7,233 nt of DNA from Desulfosporosinus sp. UBA4726 (GCA_002404215.1 DHJG01000006.1:23997-31229), one strand, 5' to 3'; shown: positions 1 through 6,818, numbered from the stretch's first letter. Notes: generated by a model from the letters alone, not told the origin. Translations and numbers: made by a program.

Positions 1-476
1 GCCAGCCCAGTCCCCAACCCGGGAATCAATCCTAAAATATTGACAGCAACAGTTGCAGCCGCACCACTTTCTTGAGATCCGATCAACAAGTAACCCGTAA
101 AATCCAAAAACAAAATAAGAATTAATAAAACCACTCCTACCAGCCAATTCAGTTGCTTAGGCGGCTTGTAGGAACGGGTCCAAACAACCCGCACCATATG
201 GAGATTAACCGTGACAACCATGACTTGACCAGCCCAATAGTGCAAATTTCTAATGACTCCACCATAGGGAATCACGGAGGCTAGCGTTAGGATGCTCGGG
301 AAACCCGTACTATCTCCCGGTTGATAATGAAACATCAAAAGGAGGCCTGTAACCCCCAATATGATAAAAGCTAGAAACGAAAGCCCTCCAAGGCACAGAG
401 TGTAGAGTACAGAAAGTGCTCCGTTTGGGACAAATCGAGGCCTAATGTGGTTAACAAAGTTTTCCTGGTCTTTCAT
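1..476 (-). CDS. cytochrome b/b6 N-terminal domain protein (partial, C-terminus outside window)
   Basis: Quinol-oxidising membrane subunit of a Rieske/cytochrome b complex. About 158 residues are visible from an ATG at 476. His79 (in RNLHYW) and His93 (in NLHMVRV) are 14 residues apart on one predicted helix, the spacing of the helix-B haem ligands of cytochrome b6. The second His pair would lie on helix D, beyond the window edge. Predicted helices are at about 28-50, 76-99 and 110-132. Further family-like segments follow: KPPKQLNW after helix B, then FTGYLL and LGLIPGLG, where b6 has VTGYSLPW and the Qo-side loop. The tryptophan of the usual PWDQ stretch is absent (LIGSQ instead), so this is a divergent member. 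The start overlaps the Rieske stop as ATGA, which implies translational coupling and a shared complex. Whether the gene is a short b6 type with a separate subunit IV or a full-length b cannot be seen. Confidence 0.93.
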   Translation of the reverse strand, partial: MKDQENFVNHIRPRFVPNGALSVLYTLCLGGLSFLAFIILGVTGLLLMFHYQPGDSTGFPSILTLASVIPYGGVIRNLHYWAGQVMVVTVNLHMVRVVWTRSYKPPKQLNWLVGVVLLILILFLDFTGYLLIGSQESGAAATVAVNILGLIPGLGTGL

Positions 477-925
477 AAGCGGATTTCCATTCCTACTTGT
501 TTTGAAGTATTAATCATTAAAGAGCCATCTGGCTTGAGTTCAACAGCCACTCTAGGCAAAGCTTTAAGAGCAGGCCCTGAAATGGGCCTGCCCTCGACAT
601 CATAAATGCTCCCGTGACAAGGGCAAAGCCATTCTTTCTTTTCCTGAAGATAATGAACTTCACAGCCAAGATGAGTACATGTCGCAACTAAGGCCATGAC
701 TCCTAAAGAATCTCGTTTAACCCACACACGGGAATTCGATGTGTTTTGCCAGTCGCTGTTTTCGACGAGCGGTTTATTATAAGCCACTAGAGGAGATTGT
801 AGGCGGTCCTCTTTACTAGTAAGATACTTGACTAGAGGTTCAATCGTCAAGGCACTAGCGGCGATAATCCCGACCCATGCCAGGCGTAACACCGCACGTC
901 TCGTCCATTCTGGTTGTTTAGGCAT
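473..925 (-). CDS. Rieske [2Fe-2S] iron-sulfur protein, membrane-anchored
   Basis: High-potential electron carrier that takes electrons from menaquinol at the cytochrome b Qo site and passes them to a c-type cytochrome on the outer face of the membrane. The protein has 150 residues. Box 1 is CTHLGC (Cys83, His85, Cys88) and box 2 is CPCHGS (Cys101, Cys103, His104). Cys83/His85/Cys101/His104 are the expected cluster ligands and Cys88-Cys103 the stabilising disulfide, so all key residues are present. The N-terminus has a twin-arginine-like TRRAVLRLAW followed by a hydrophobic stretch (about 13-29), consistent with a Tat-inserted uncleaved anchor. The length is typical for short bacterial Rieske proteins. 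AGGAGG precedes the ATG by about 10 bases. The gene sits 41 bases after the NrfD gene and overlaps the cytochrome b start by 4 bases. The cytochrome b partner argues against a Rieske subunit of an arsenite-oxidase-like enzyme. Confidence 0.96.
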   Translation of the reverse strand: MPKQPEWTRRAVLRLAWVGIIAASALTIEPLVKYLTSKEDRLQSPLVAYNKPLVENSDWQNTSNSRVWVKRDSLGVMALVATCTHLGCEVHYLQEKKEWLCPCHGSIYDVEGRPISGPALKALPRVAVELKPDGSLMINTSKQVGMEIRL

Positions 926-966
926 CTACGCCCTGCCTCCTCTAGTTAACTCATTTTCAATAAATG

Positions 967-1863
967 CTAAAACCAGCCACTGGTTTGTCCAGCATACGTA
1001 ATCACATAACGTACAAAAAATCCCCCCAACAAGACTAGGAAGCTACTGCTTATGGTAACAGGCAAAGCCCATTTGACGGGGATTTTATCCTTCAGTTCCA
1101 TCAGTTCCAACAATAACGGAATGGTCAAACCTAAACCAACAATAAGAAACCAGAAGATCCAAGCATATTGTCCGTATAATAAACTACCAAAGGCATAGGA
1201 TTCGCTCATCGAGCTTAGTCGCCCCATAGAGATCATTATAAGTATAATCAAACACTCTAGAATAATCAATCCTGCATCGACCTTGGTTAAGACGTGCAAT
1301 TCCTTGTGTCTAGCACGCTGCCAGGGGCTTATAGTCGATAACAAAATCACAGAGGCAACCCCCGTCGATAAGGCAGAAACTAAAAACAGCACAGGAAGTA
1401 AGGTCGCCTTCCACAACGGGCTAACAGCGGCATTGAGCAGAAGACCAGTGTAGGATGCTACGCCCACGGACAGAAAGGGCATAAATTTTGACAACCATTT
1501 TTTCCACTGTTCTGAATTTTTGAAGTGCCCAATTACTTGATATTTTTCCGGGAGCCAAAGATAGAGGTAGATAATACTTAAGCCGGTAAAAAGGAGAATC
1601 GCCCAACTCCCGTAGGACATCGGGGACCGCACTTCCAAAGTAAGGAATAAGCGATAAAAGTTAAAAGGGCTGCCCAGATCTAGTAAAAGCACAGCCAACC
1701 CAAAGGAGATGGGGAAAGGTGAGATATAGGCACCCCAGCGGCTAACTCGCTCGAAGTCCTTGCCCCCATAGAGGAAGGCGAGATTAGACGTTATCATTGC
1801 CCCCGCACTAAGTCCTGCAGTAAAGAGGTAAATAACGATCATTAAAGCCCAGGTTAATTCCAC
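967..1863 (-). CDS. nrfD: NrfD/PsrC-family polytopic membrane subunit (quinone-reactive)
   Basis: Membrane anchor and quinol-binding subunit of a molybdopterin (CISM-type) oxidoreductase, exchanging electrons between menaquinone and the ferredoxin subunit encoded just upstream. The 298 residues give eight predicted membrane helices (about 5-29, 46-63, 84-103, 126-146, 151-175, 194-213, 232-256, 265-289), the usual NrfD fold and length. Family-like sequence includes YLFTAGLSAGA in helix 1, the segment around LGSPFNFYRLF (63-73), and SPMSYGSW (80-87), which resembles the conserved SPMSWGSW of NrfD/PsrC. The start is GTG at 1863, with AGGGGG six bases upstream; an ATG at 1870 is out of frame. 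The gene is separated from the ferredoxin gene by 116 bases, the largest gap in the operon. PsrC, PhsC and TtrC types are not distinguishable by eye. Confidence 0.93.
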   Translation of the reverse strand: MELTWALMIVIYLFTAGLSAGAMITSNLAFLYGGKDFERVSRWGAYISPFPISFGLAVLLLDLGSPFNFYRLFLTLEVRSPMSYGSWAILLFTGLSIIYLYLWLPEKYQVIGHFKNSEQWKKWLSKFMPFLSVGVASYTGLLLNAAVSPLWKATLLPVLFLVSALSTGVASVILLSTISPWQRARHKELHVLTKVDAGLIILECLIILIMISMGRLSSMSESYAFGSLLYGQYAWIFWFLIVGLGLTIPLLLELMELKDKIPVKWALPVTISSSFLVLLGGFFVRYVITYAGQTSGWF

Positions 1864-1979
1864 ACAACATACCCCCTAAACTGTTTATCCACTTCTATAA
1901 GTGGGTTTCTTGCTCTGCCTCGGTACAGAGTAAGTTCCCCATTACCACCAATTTTTAACTTTCAAATAAGTGAAAGCAA
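1864..1979 (-). other. intergenic gap inside the operon with three short inverted repeats
   Basis: This 116-base spacer between the ferredoxin and NrfD genes contains three small potential hairpins. They are 1959-1976 (ctttca/tgaaag, 6-bp stem, 6-base loop), 1913-1930 (ctctg/cagag, 5-bp stem) and 1889-1904 (ccactt/aagtgg, 6-bp stem, 4-base loop). None is followed by a T-run on the minus strand, so none is a convincing intrinsic terminator. They could be mRNA processing or stability elements, or chance. No ORF with a ribosome binding site was seen here. Confidence 0.4.
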
Positions 1980-2555
1980 TTACTTCCCTTCAGGTATCTC
2001 AGGAACAGCTTCATCTATATAGTAAATGTTAGGACCAGTACCCACTTGTTCTAGCAACACACGAGTCGGATATTTGGCAATCAATTTTGAAACGATGCTC
2101 TCCGGGTCGTTGAGGTCTCCCGCTTGGCGTGACTTCCCTAGGCAAGTTTGAACACACGCTGGTTTTAGGCCTTGCACAAGACGATGCAGGCACAACGTAC
2201 ATTTATCGGCCTTTCCAGTTTCAGGATTAGCAAAGCGCGCGTCATACGGGCAAGCTACAATACAATACTTACACCCAATACATTTGCTGTTTTCTATGAT
2301 GACAATACCATCTGCACGTTTTTGTGAGGCCCCTGTAGGACAAACAGATACACAGGGTGGGTGGTCACAATGCATACAATTTCCCGGTCGAAAAACTTCC
2401 CTAACCTTAGGAAACTGTCCCTGAACTCCACTGCTCTTTACCCAATTACGTGTATGCCTTAGCGGCACGTCATTTTCAGAGCGACATGCTACCATACAGG
2501 CATCGCAATCAATACAGCGCGAAGTAATAATGACAAATCCCATGCGAACAGCCAT
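1980..2555 (-). CDS. 4Fe-4S ferredoxin subunit, PsrB/PhsB/NrfC type
   Basis: Electron-transfer subunit linking the molybdopterin catalytic subunit to the NrfD membrane subunit. The 191 residues carry sixteen cysteines in four cluster-binding groups: C14-x2-C17-x2-C20-x3-C24; C60-x2-C63-x4-C68-x3-C72; C92-x2-C95-x2-C98-x3-C102; and C119-x2-C122-x11-C134-x3-C138. This is the hallmark of the DMSO-reductase-family B subunit with four [4Fe-4S] clusters. There is no signal peptide, as expected for a subunit co-exported with its Tat-bearing partner. The start is ATG with TTAGGAGGG seven bases upstream. It lies 18 bases after the catalytic subunit gene. All ligand positions are intact. The family is certain, but the substrate of the complex is not given by this subunit. 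Confidence 0.96.
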   Translation of the reverse strand: MAVRMGFVIITSRCIDCDACMVACRSENDVPLRHTRNWVKSSGVQGQFPKVREVFRPGNCMHCDHPPCVSVCPTGASQKRADGIVIIENSKCIGCKYCIVACPYDARFANPETGKADKCTLCLHRLVQGLKPACVQTCLGKSRQAGDLNDPESIVSKLIAKYPTRVLLEQVGTGPNIYYIDEAVPEIPEGK

Positions 2556-2573
2556 ATTTTTCCCTCCTAAGCC

Positions 2574-4787
2574 TTACGCTTTACTCACTTTCACGAATGT
2601 CTCGCTTAAGGCTGAGCCTCCTGAAATCGGATCGGTCACGGTCTTGTGCAGAGCAGAATCACTCGCACCCTGACCATATGCCGCTTTAAGTCCTTTGCTT
2701 ACGTGCCCAAATCCGCCGACCATAAAGATGCAATCGGGTCGTATACCCTCTGTTACATAAGCCTTAATCGTAACTTTTCCGACTTCGCTCTCTAAAACCA
2801 CGTCATCATCCGTCTTAACCCCAATTTTAGTGGCAACCGAAGTATGCAGCCATGCACGATTGACAGGAAACACTTCCAAAAGCCAGCGATTGTTTTGAGT
2901 GAACATTTGTGTGTGCTGCGCCGTTTTTCCCGTTAAGAGATAATAGTGATCTGCCTCTGGCCGTGGCGGCTCATTCCAAGTGGGTACAGCCTTCTTGCCC
3001 ATTTGAGCCATGATGCTCGAAGAGATTTCTATCTTTCCACTGCTTGTTTGGAACTCAAAATCTTTGGAATGGTCTTCTTTAAAGTTTTCTACTTCGTAGT
3101 GCCCAGCACTTTTTAAAGCCTCTAATGTGACTGGGAACGGCTTGAGTTGTTGGGACAAGAGGTCCACTTCGTCCTTATAAGGTAGAAATTCTCCAAGACC
3201 TAATTTGTCGGCCAGTTCCTTATAAATCATCAAACTACTTTTAGTGTCATAAAGAGGCTCAATCACGGGCTGACGAATAAAGATTTTATTTTTAATGGGA
3301 ATCAATCCATCATATCGTTCCAGATAATAGGATTCAGGTAAAATTACATCTGCATAATAAGCCGTGTCACTGGCTTGAATATCGATCACCGCCACAAAAT
3401 CTAATTTCATCAAAGCATTGATGGTCTTTTGGCGTTCCGGAATCGAGAGTACGGGATTTTGCCTGGAAATTAGCCATCCTTTGGCCTCATAAGGTTTTCC
3501 TGATAAAATATTATCCCGCATAGTTTGGATAACGCCATAGGCTAAGGGCACCATAGGATACTTCCAGGGCACTCCATCTAGTCTAATTCCCTGAGCTGGC
3601 GGGAAGGATGGATGAGAGAGAACCCCCAGCTTAGCTGTGCTCATTTCTTGATCAGGAATAAGTCCACCAGGCTGTGCCCAATTACCCATCAGGGCATTCA
3701 GCACGGCAATGGCCCGTTCCGTTTGGAACGAATTCACAAAATTCGACGTCCGCCAGTTAGGATGTGCTATGGCTGCTGGAGCGGCGGCGGCAAAATCCCG
3801 GGCAATTCGCTGAATCGTCGCCGCAGGGATCTCGCACTTTTTCTCCGCCCATTCCGGCGTATACTCTTTCACTTCACTGACTAAATCTTCGAAGCCTTGC
3901 GTGTATTTCTGAACAAACGCTTCATCATATAGCTTTTCAGCAATGATCACATGGATCATTGCTAGGAAAAAAGCGGAATCTGTACCAGGTCGAACCGGCA
4001 GCCATTCCGTCGCTTTCGCAGCCGTCTTACTGAAACGCGGATCAAGCACGACGACCTTGACACCCTTCGCCACCATTTCGATCATTTCCTGAGTTTCATT
4101 ATTGGAAATTCCCTCTGCCAAATTACGACCTGTGAAAATCATATACTTGCAATGACTGTAATCCGTTCCTGGTTGAGGAGTCCCATACGTATACAGAAAT
4201 CCTGTCGTCATTGAATTGAAGCATAAGCTCCGTTGAGTACCGTAATTAGGGGTGCCGAACGCTTTAAGAAGACTTTCAAAAAATGGTTGGGATAAGTTAT
4301 CCGTTGAATTAAACATCATTGCCTTAGCGCCATATTTATCTTTTATCTTCTTCATTTGCTCAGCAGTGTAACTCAAAGCCTCATCCCACGAGGCCTTACG
4401 CCACAAGCCGCTCCCCCGTGCCCCTGCACGTATGAGTGGAAACTTAATTCGATCAGGACTATACATCGTTTCTATGGCAGCATTGCCACGCGGGCAAAGT
4501 TTCCCTAAATTGTTGGGATGATTTGGATTACCTTCCAACTTCTTGACAACACCGTTTTCAACCTTAGCGATAACCCCGCACCGCCAGACACATTGCTCAC
4601 AAATCGTAGTAACATACTTTGTACCCTTAGCTGATGTCTGCCCGGAATTAGTTGTCCCCAAACTGGATTCTGGTGCCAGTAGACCTATTCCTGCGGTAGC
4701 ACCAACACCAAGGGCTGCCGTTGCGACTGTGCCTTTGATAAACTGACGGCGGCTGAACAATTGGTCCCAAGTATAAACTTTGGACAC
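2574..4787 (-). CDS. molybdopterin oxidoreductase catalytic subunit (PsrA/PhsA-like, Tat-exported)
   Basis: Catalytic subunit of a bis-MGD Mo/W enzyme of the DMSO reductase family, probably a thiosulfate, polysulfide or other sulfur-compound reductase facing the outside. I place the start at the GTG at 4787 (737 residues), because the ATG at 4805 would make the ribosome binding site code for the first residues (MKGGG). SRRQFIKG near residue 12 is a clear Tat motif, followed by an Ala/Gly-rich hydrophobic stretch. Cys63-x2-Cys66-x3-Cys70 and Cys98 (in LCPRGN) bind the FeS cluster. Cys189 (RSLCFNS), encoded by TGC, is the likely Mo ligand, so this enzyme uses cysteine rather than selenocysteine. 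The C-terminal domain from about 610 (YYLLTGK, later VGGFGHVSKG) is the dinucleotide-binding domain. The length fits PsrA/PhsA (about 750). It is followed by ferredoxin and NrfD genes, the standard three-subunit set. Tetrathionate, arsenate or other substrates cannot be excluded. Confidence 0.9.
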   Translation of the reverse strand: MSKVYTWDQLFSRRQFIKGTVATAALGVGATAGIGLLAPESSLGTTNSGQTSAKGTKYVTTICEQCVWRCGVIAKVENGVVKKLEGNPNHPNNLGKLCPRGNAAIETMYSPDRIKFPLIRAGARGSGLWRKASWDEALSYTAEQMKKIKDKYGAKAMMFNSTDNLSQPFFESLLKAFGTPNYGTQRSLCFNSMTTGFLYTYGTPQPGTDYSHCKYMIFTGRNLAEGISNNETQEMIEMVAKGVKVVVLDPRFSKTAAKATEWLPVRPGTDSAFFLAMIHVIIAEKLYDEAFVQKYTQGFEDLVSEVKEYTPEWAEKKCEIPAATIQRIARDFAAAAPAAIAHPNWRTSNFVNSFQTERAIAVLNALMGNWAQPGGLIPDQEMSTAKLGVLSHPSFPPAQGIRLDGVPWKYPMVPLAYGVIQTMRDNILSGKPYEAKGWLISRQNPVLSIPERQKTINALMKLDFVAVIDIQASDTAYYADVILPESYYLERYDGLIPIKNKIFIRQPVIEPLYDTKSSLMIYKELADKLGLGEFLPYKDEVDLLSQQLKPFPVTLEALKSAGHYEVENFKEDHSKDFEFQTSSGKIEISSSIMAQMGKKAVPTWNEPPRPEADHYYLLTGKTAQHTQMFTQNNRWLLEVFPVNRAWLHTSVATKIGVKTDDDVVLESEVGKVTIKAYVTEGIRPDCIFMVGGFGHVSKGLKAAYGQGASDSALHKTVTDPISGGSALSETFVKVSKA

Positions 4788-4794
4788 CTTGCCC

Positions 4795-4802
4795 CCTCCT
4801 TT
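4795..4802 (-). promoter_or_regulatory. ribosome binding site that decides the GTG start of the Mo enzyme
   Basis: The minus strand reads AAAGGAGG here, seven bases before the GTG at 4787-4785. The upstream in-frame ATG at 4805 overlaps this site and has no site of its own, so GTG is preferred. Confidence 0.8.
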
Positions 4803-4824
4803 CATTCGGCCATTTGCTGTTCAA

Positions 4825-5394
4825 CTAGGATTCTAACGAACGTTGTTTTTCCGATTCCTTGGAACTCTCTGCAATTTTTGAAGCCACATAGAAAACTGCT
4901 GTACACAAGACAAAGAGTCCGATAAATAACCAATGGTTAACATGGAAAAGTTCCGCCAGAGTTTTTTGCCCATAATCACCAATGGTCGAGATTTTCAAAA
5001 AGACAGATTTATACGTAGCCCCGAATAGAATTCCACCAGTAAGAAAACCCAAGAGTCCCGGAATCAAGTAGTCTAAATTTCCCTGACCACAACCTGTGAT
5101 CAACGTACCCGGTCACGTGCCGGCGAGTGCCATACCTACCCCAAATAGGAGTCCGCCTATTGCATTACCTAGAATATACGTAGACGAGACTTGATCCAAC
5201 TGGATAAAGCCAAGATCTTTCAGCGTATAAAGGCCGACGAGTCCCACTGAGATTCCCGTCATCATAAACTTCATGACCGTATTATCTTTAAAGCGAAATT
5301 GATTGACGATTTTATGATAGTGCCCTAGACCAGCCTTTTGGAGAGCAAAGGCGAAGAAGAAACCAATTACTATGGGGATAACATAAGTCATCAT
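4825..5394 (-). CDS. YeeE/YedE-family half-transporter, putative selenoprotein with Sec94 at in-frame TGA
   Basis: Predicted membrane carrier of the YeeE/YedE (Sulf_transp) family, some of which import thiosulfate. Read straight through, the frame gives 189 residues with one internal TGA at 5115-5113 (residue 94). The context is MALAGT-Sec-PGTL, aligning with AGGC-TSG around Cys137 of the paralogue encoded just upstream. Family members have cysteine at this point. After the TGA the same frame continues with family-like sequence (GQGNLDYLIPGLLGF) for 95 more residues to a TAG. A hairpin fitting a bacterial SECIS lies immediately downstream. Predicted helices are at about 4-20, 40-57, 73-92, 106-126 and 154-172. 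Cys102 lies eight residues after Sec94. The start is ATG at 5394, with AAGGGAG seven bases upstream and one base after the previous stop, so the genes look coupled. Alternatives are a nonsense mutation or a split gene starting at TTG 5103, but that TTG has no ribosome binding site and sits in the hairpin. Confidence 0.88.
5084..5102 (-). promoter_or_regulatory. candidate bacterial SECIS element
   Basis: On the minus strand, TGATCACA and TGTGGTCA pair over 8 bp (one T-G wobble) around a GGT loop. Counting the U of UGA as 1, the stem spans 14-32 and the loop GGU is 22-24. From memory, the E. coli fdhF SECIS also has its loop GGU at 22-24 and its critical U at 17; U17 is present here too, in the wobble position. 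The bases are also coding (ITGCGQ). This is the SelB-binding signal expected if the TGA is read as selenocysteine. Confidence 0.8.
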
Positions 5395-5395
5395 C

Positions 5396-5926
5396 TCAAT
5401 ACTCCCTTCCATACAAAATCTTGGTCGTAATAATGCCCGATACGAACAACCCAACAATGAAGATTAGTCCCGCCGGAGAAAGTTGCATTGTGCCCGAAAT
5501 TGCTAAGCCGCTAGTACACCCACCAGCAATACCAGCGGAATACTCGATGATGATCCCGCCGATAAAAATCAGGCTCCAGCGTTTAAGCTTACTGGGTCCA
5601 AATATCTGTGTCCATTGCTGATCCGGCATCATTCTAAACTTGAAATCTTTGGACCACATACTGGACGTAAAGGCGCCTAAGAGCATACCGACGAATAGCA
5701 AAATTTGAAAACTTACAACCGGCGGCATTTGGAATTTAAAGTACATTGAATTAGCTAAGCTCGAATGAAATAGCTTCAAGAGCATGCTATCAATGTTTTC
5801 TATCCCACCTGATGAGCCAATTGTTTTGTCCACCAGAACGTAAGTAGCTACGGATGTTAATCCCAGCAGGACCCCGGCCGCCCATGGGGACCATATTTTG
5901 ATCTTCATTTTTTCATTAAAGGCCAA
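5396..5926 (-). CDS. YeeE/YedE-family membrane protein (cysteine-containing half-transporter)
   Basis: First of two adjacent YeeE/YedE-family half-transporters, probably acting together with the selenocysteine-containing partner to move thiosulfate or a related sulfur compound across the membrane. The 176 residues contain helices at about 14-32, 70-89, 117-135 and 150-169. The signature is AGIAGGCTSG, with Cys137 at the position where the family keeps its substrate-handling cysteine. Long YeeE proteins carry two such modules in one chain, so the pair here looks like a split version. The start is TTG at 5926, chosen because AAAGGAGGG lies nine bases upstream; the in-frame ATG at residue 7 is too far from that site. 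The first 11 bases overlap the end of the cytochrome gene, and the stop is one base before the next start. Substrate assignment is by family only. Confidence 0.88.
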   Translation of the reverse strand: MAFNEKMKIKIWSPWAAGVLLGLTSVATYVLVDKTIGSSGGIENIDSMLLKLFHSSLANSMYFKFQMPPVVSFQILLFVGMLLGAFTSSMWSKDFKFRMMPDQQWTQIFGPSKLKRWSLIFIGGIIIEYSAGIAGGCTSGLAISGTMQLSPAGLIFIVGLFVSGIITTKILYGREY

Positions 5927-6818
5927 GGTGCTCTCCCTCCTTTACGCTCTTCATGACATCAGTCAAGGAAGACAAAGATTTCAGTTCATTTTCGTCTAAT
6001 GTTTGAAGCTGTGTTAGGACTTTTTCTGGCAATTGCGATACCGACTGGATGACTTGCTTACCCTGATCGCGTTTGAGTATTTCTTGTAGGGACAAGACCG
6101 TCTTCATATCCCCTTGTAGTAACTGAGTGAACACTTCCTGAACTTCCGGTGGAAGTGTATTAAAGGGAACTTTTTTCTCTCTACCTATTAAAGCAGTCCA
6201 CGGCCAGAATCCTTTTTTCCATCTCCAAATTAGAACACCTAAAATCATTAGCGCAAAAGCATTTATTATTCCGATTACCCACGCTAACCAGGGAACCATA
6301 TCGTTTACATTAAAGTCAATTAAATCAAAATTAGGATTTGCACTTGGCGGGACTTGGGTTGCTGCTGCTGAGGGAGTAGCCGATCCAGTTTCTGCGGCAG
6401 CTCCGGTCACAGGTGCACCAGGTGTTGCTGGTGTACCTGTAGGAGTTGTGCCCGCGGCAGTTCCGCCATATTTGACAGCCCGAGCGGCACTATCCGAAGG
6501 ATGACAGGATGCGCACGATTGATCAGGTTGGGCTAAGGGCTTGACTAATCCAACATGTGCTTTTGTCTTATCCGTCTCCGTTGCCACTCCTAAATGACAG
6601 GCTTGACAGAAATCCCCGAAGGAGTGCTGTGTATGCCAATCACCCTTTTTGGACACAGGGTCTTCTCCCTTAACCTCATGACAGGTTTTGCAAGAGGATG
6701 TTGATGCCCCACAGGCAGCTTCAGTAACTTTTGGCGCTGAAAGCCAAAAAGAGCTTATGAAAACAACACCGAATACGCCAAAGATTAAGGCCAATAAAGT
6801 CCATTTCTTATTTTTCAC
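5916..6818 (-). CDS. membrane-anchored triheme cytochrome c with cytoplasmic C-terminal domain
   Basis: Probable electron carrier between the Rieske/cytochrome b complex, the quinone pool and the exported Mo enzyme. The 300 residues show an N-terminal hydrophobic signal or anchor (about 6-26), then three haem c sites: CKTCH (43-47), CQACH (71-75) and CASCH (102-106). Nearby His62, His65 and His88 could be distal ligands. A Thr/Pro/Ala/Gly-rich linker (about 118-160) leads to a membrane helix (about 176-198), then RWKKG and a roughly 100-residue soluble, helix-rich tail predicted to be cytoplasmic. The start is GTG at 6818, with GAGGAG five bases upstream. It is the first gene of the operon and overlaps the next start by 11 bases. 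The haem domain resembles small multihaem cytochromes of the c7/NapC-like kind, but I do not recognise the C-terminal domain or the complete architecture. An extra Cys36 precedes the haem sites; a lipoprotein role is not well supported. Confidence 0.88.
   Translation of the reverse strand: MKNKKWTLLALIFGVFGVVFISSFWLSAPKVTEAACGASTSSCKTCHEVKGEDPVSKKGDWHTQHSFGDFCQACHLGVATETDKTKAHVGLVKPLAQPDQSCASCHPSDSAARAVKYGGTAAGTTPTGTPATPGAPVTGAAAETGSATPSAAATQVPPSANPNFDLIDFNVNDMVPWLAWVIGIINAFALMILGVLIWRWKKGFWPWTALIGREKKVPFNTLPPEVQEVFTQLLQGDMKTVLSLQEILKRDQGKQVIQSVSQLPEKVLTQLQTLDENELKSLSSLTDVMKSVKEGEHLGL
5936..5943 (-). promoter_or_regulatory. ribosome binding site supporting the TTG start at 5926
   Basis: The minus strand reads AAAGGAGG, inside the 3' end of the cytochrome gene and nine bases before the TTG at 5926-5924. 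No better start lies within range, so TTG is preferred over the ATG 18 bases further on. Confidence 0.7.

Noticed and set aside
3612..3884. Plus-strand ORF of 90 residues within the Mo enzyme gene
   Set aside because: It is a shadow of the real gene on the opposite strand, with no family-like sequence. The same applies to the plus-strand ORFs at 4543-4746 and 5421-5621 and the minus-strand ORF at 1421-1606.
2574..4787. Selenocysteine in the Mo enzyme, as in formate dehydrogenases
   Set aside because: The Mo ligand position is Cys189, encoded by TGC, and no in-frame TGA occurs in the gene.
4825..5103. Separate 92-residue protein starting at TTG 5103
   Set aside because: The TTG has no ribosome binding site, lies at the edge of the SECIS-like stem, and would cut the conserved AGxC/U motif. 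It is better explained as the C-terminal half of the Sec-containing gene.
4825..5394. Pseudogene by nonsense mutation
   Set aside because: The frame is otherwise intact, the TGA is exactly at the conserved cysteine, a hairpin with SECIS geometry follows, and flanking genes are intact and coupled. Not formally excluded.
5113..5457. Longer start for the second YeeE/YedE gene at 5457 with a 114-residue product ending at TGA
   Set aside because: The upstream extension overlaps the previous gene by about 60 bases, is not family-like, and the SD-supported ATG is at 5394. The TGA is not treated as a stop.
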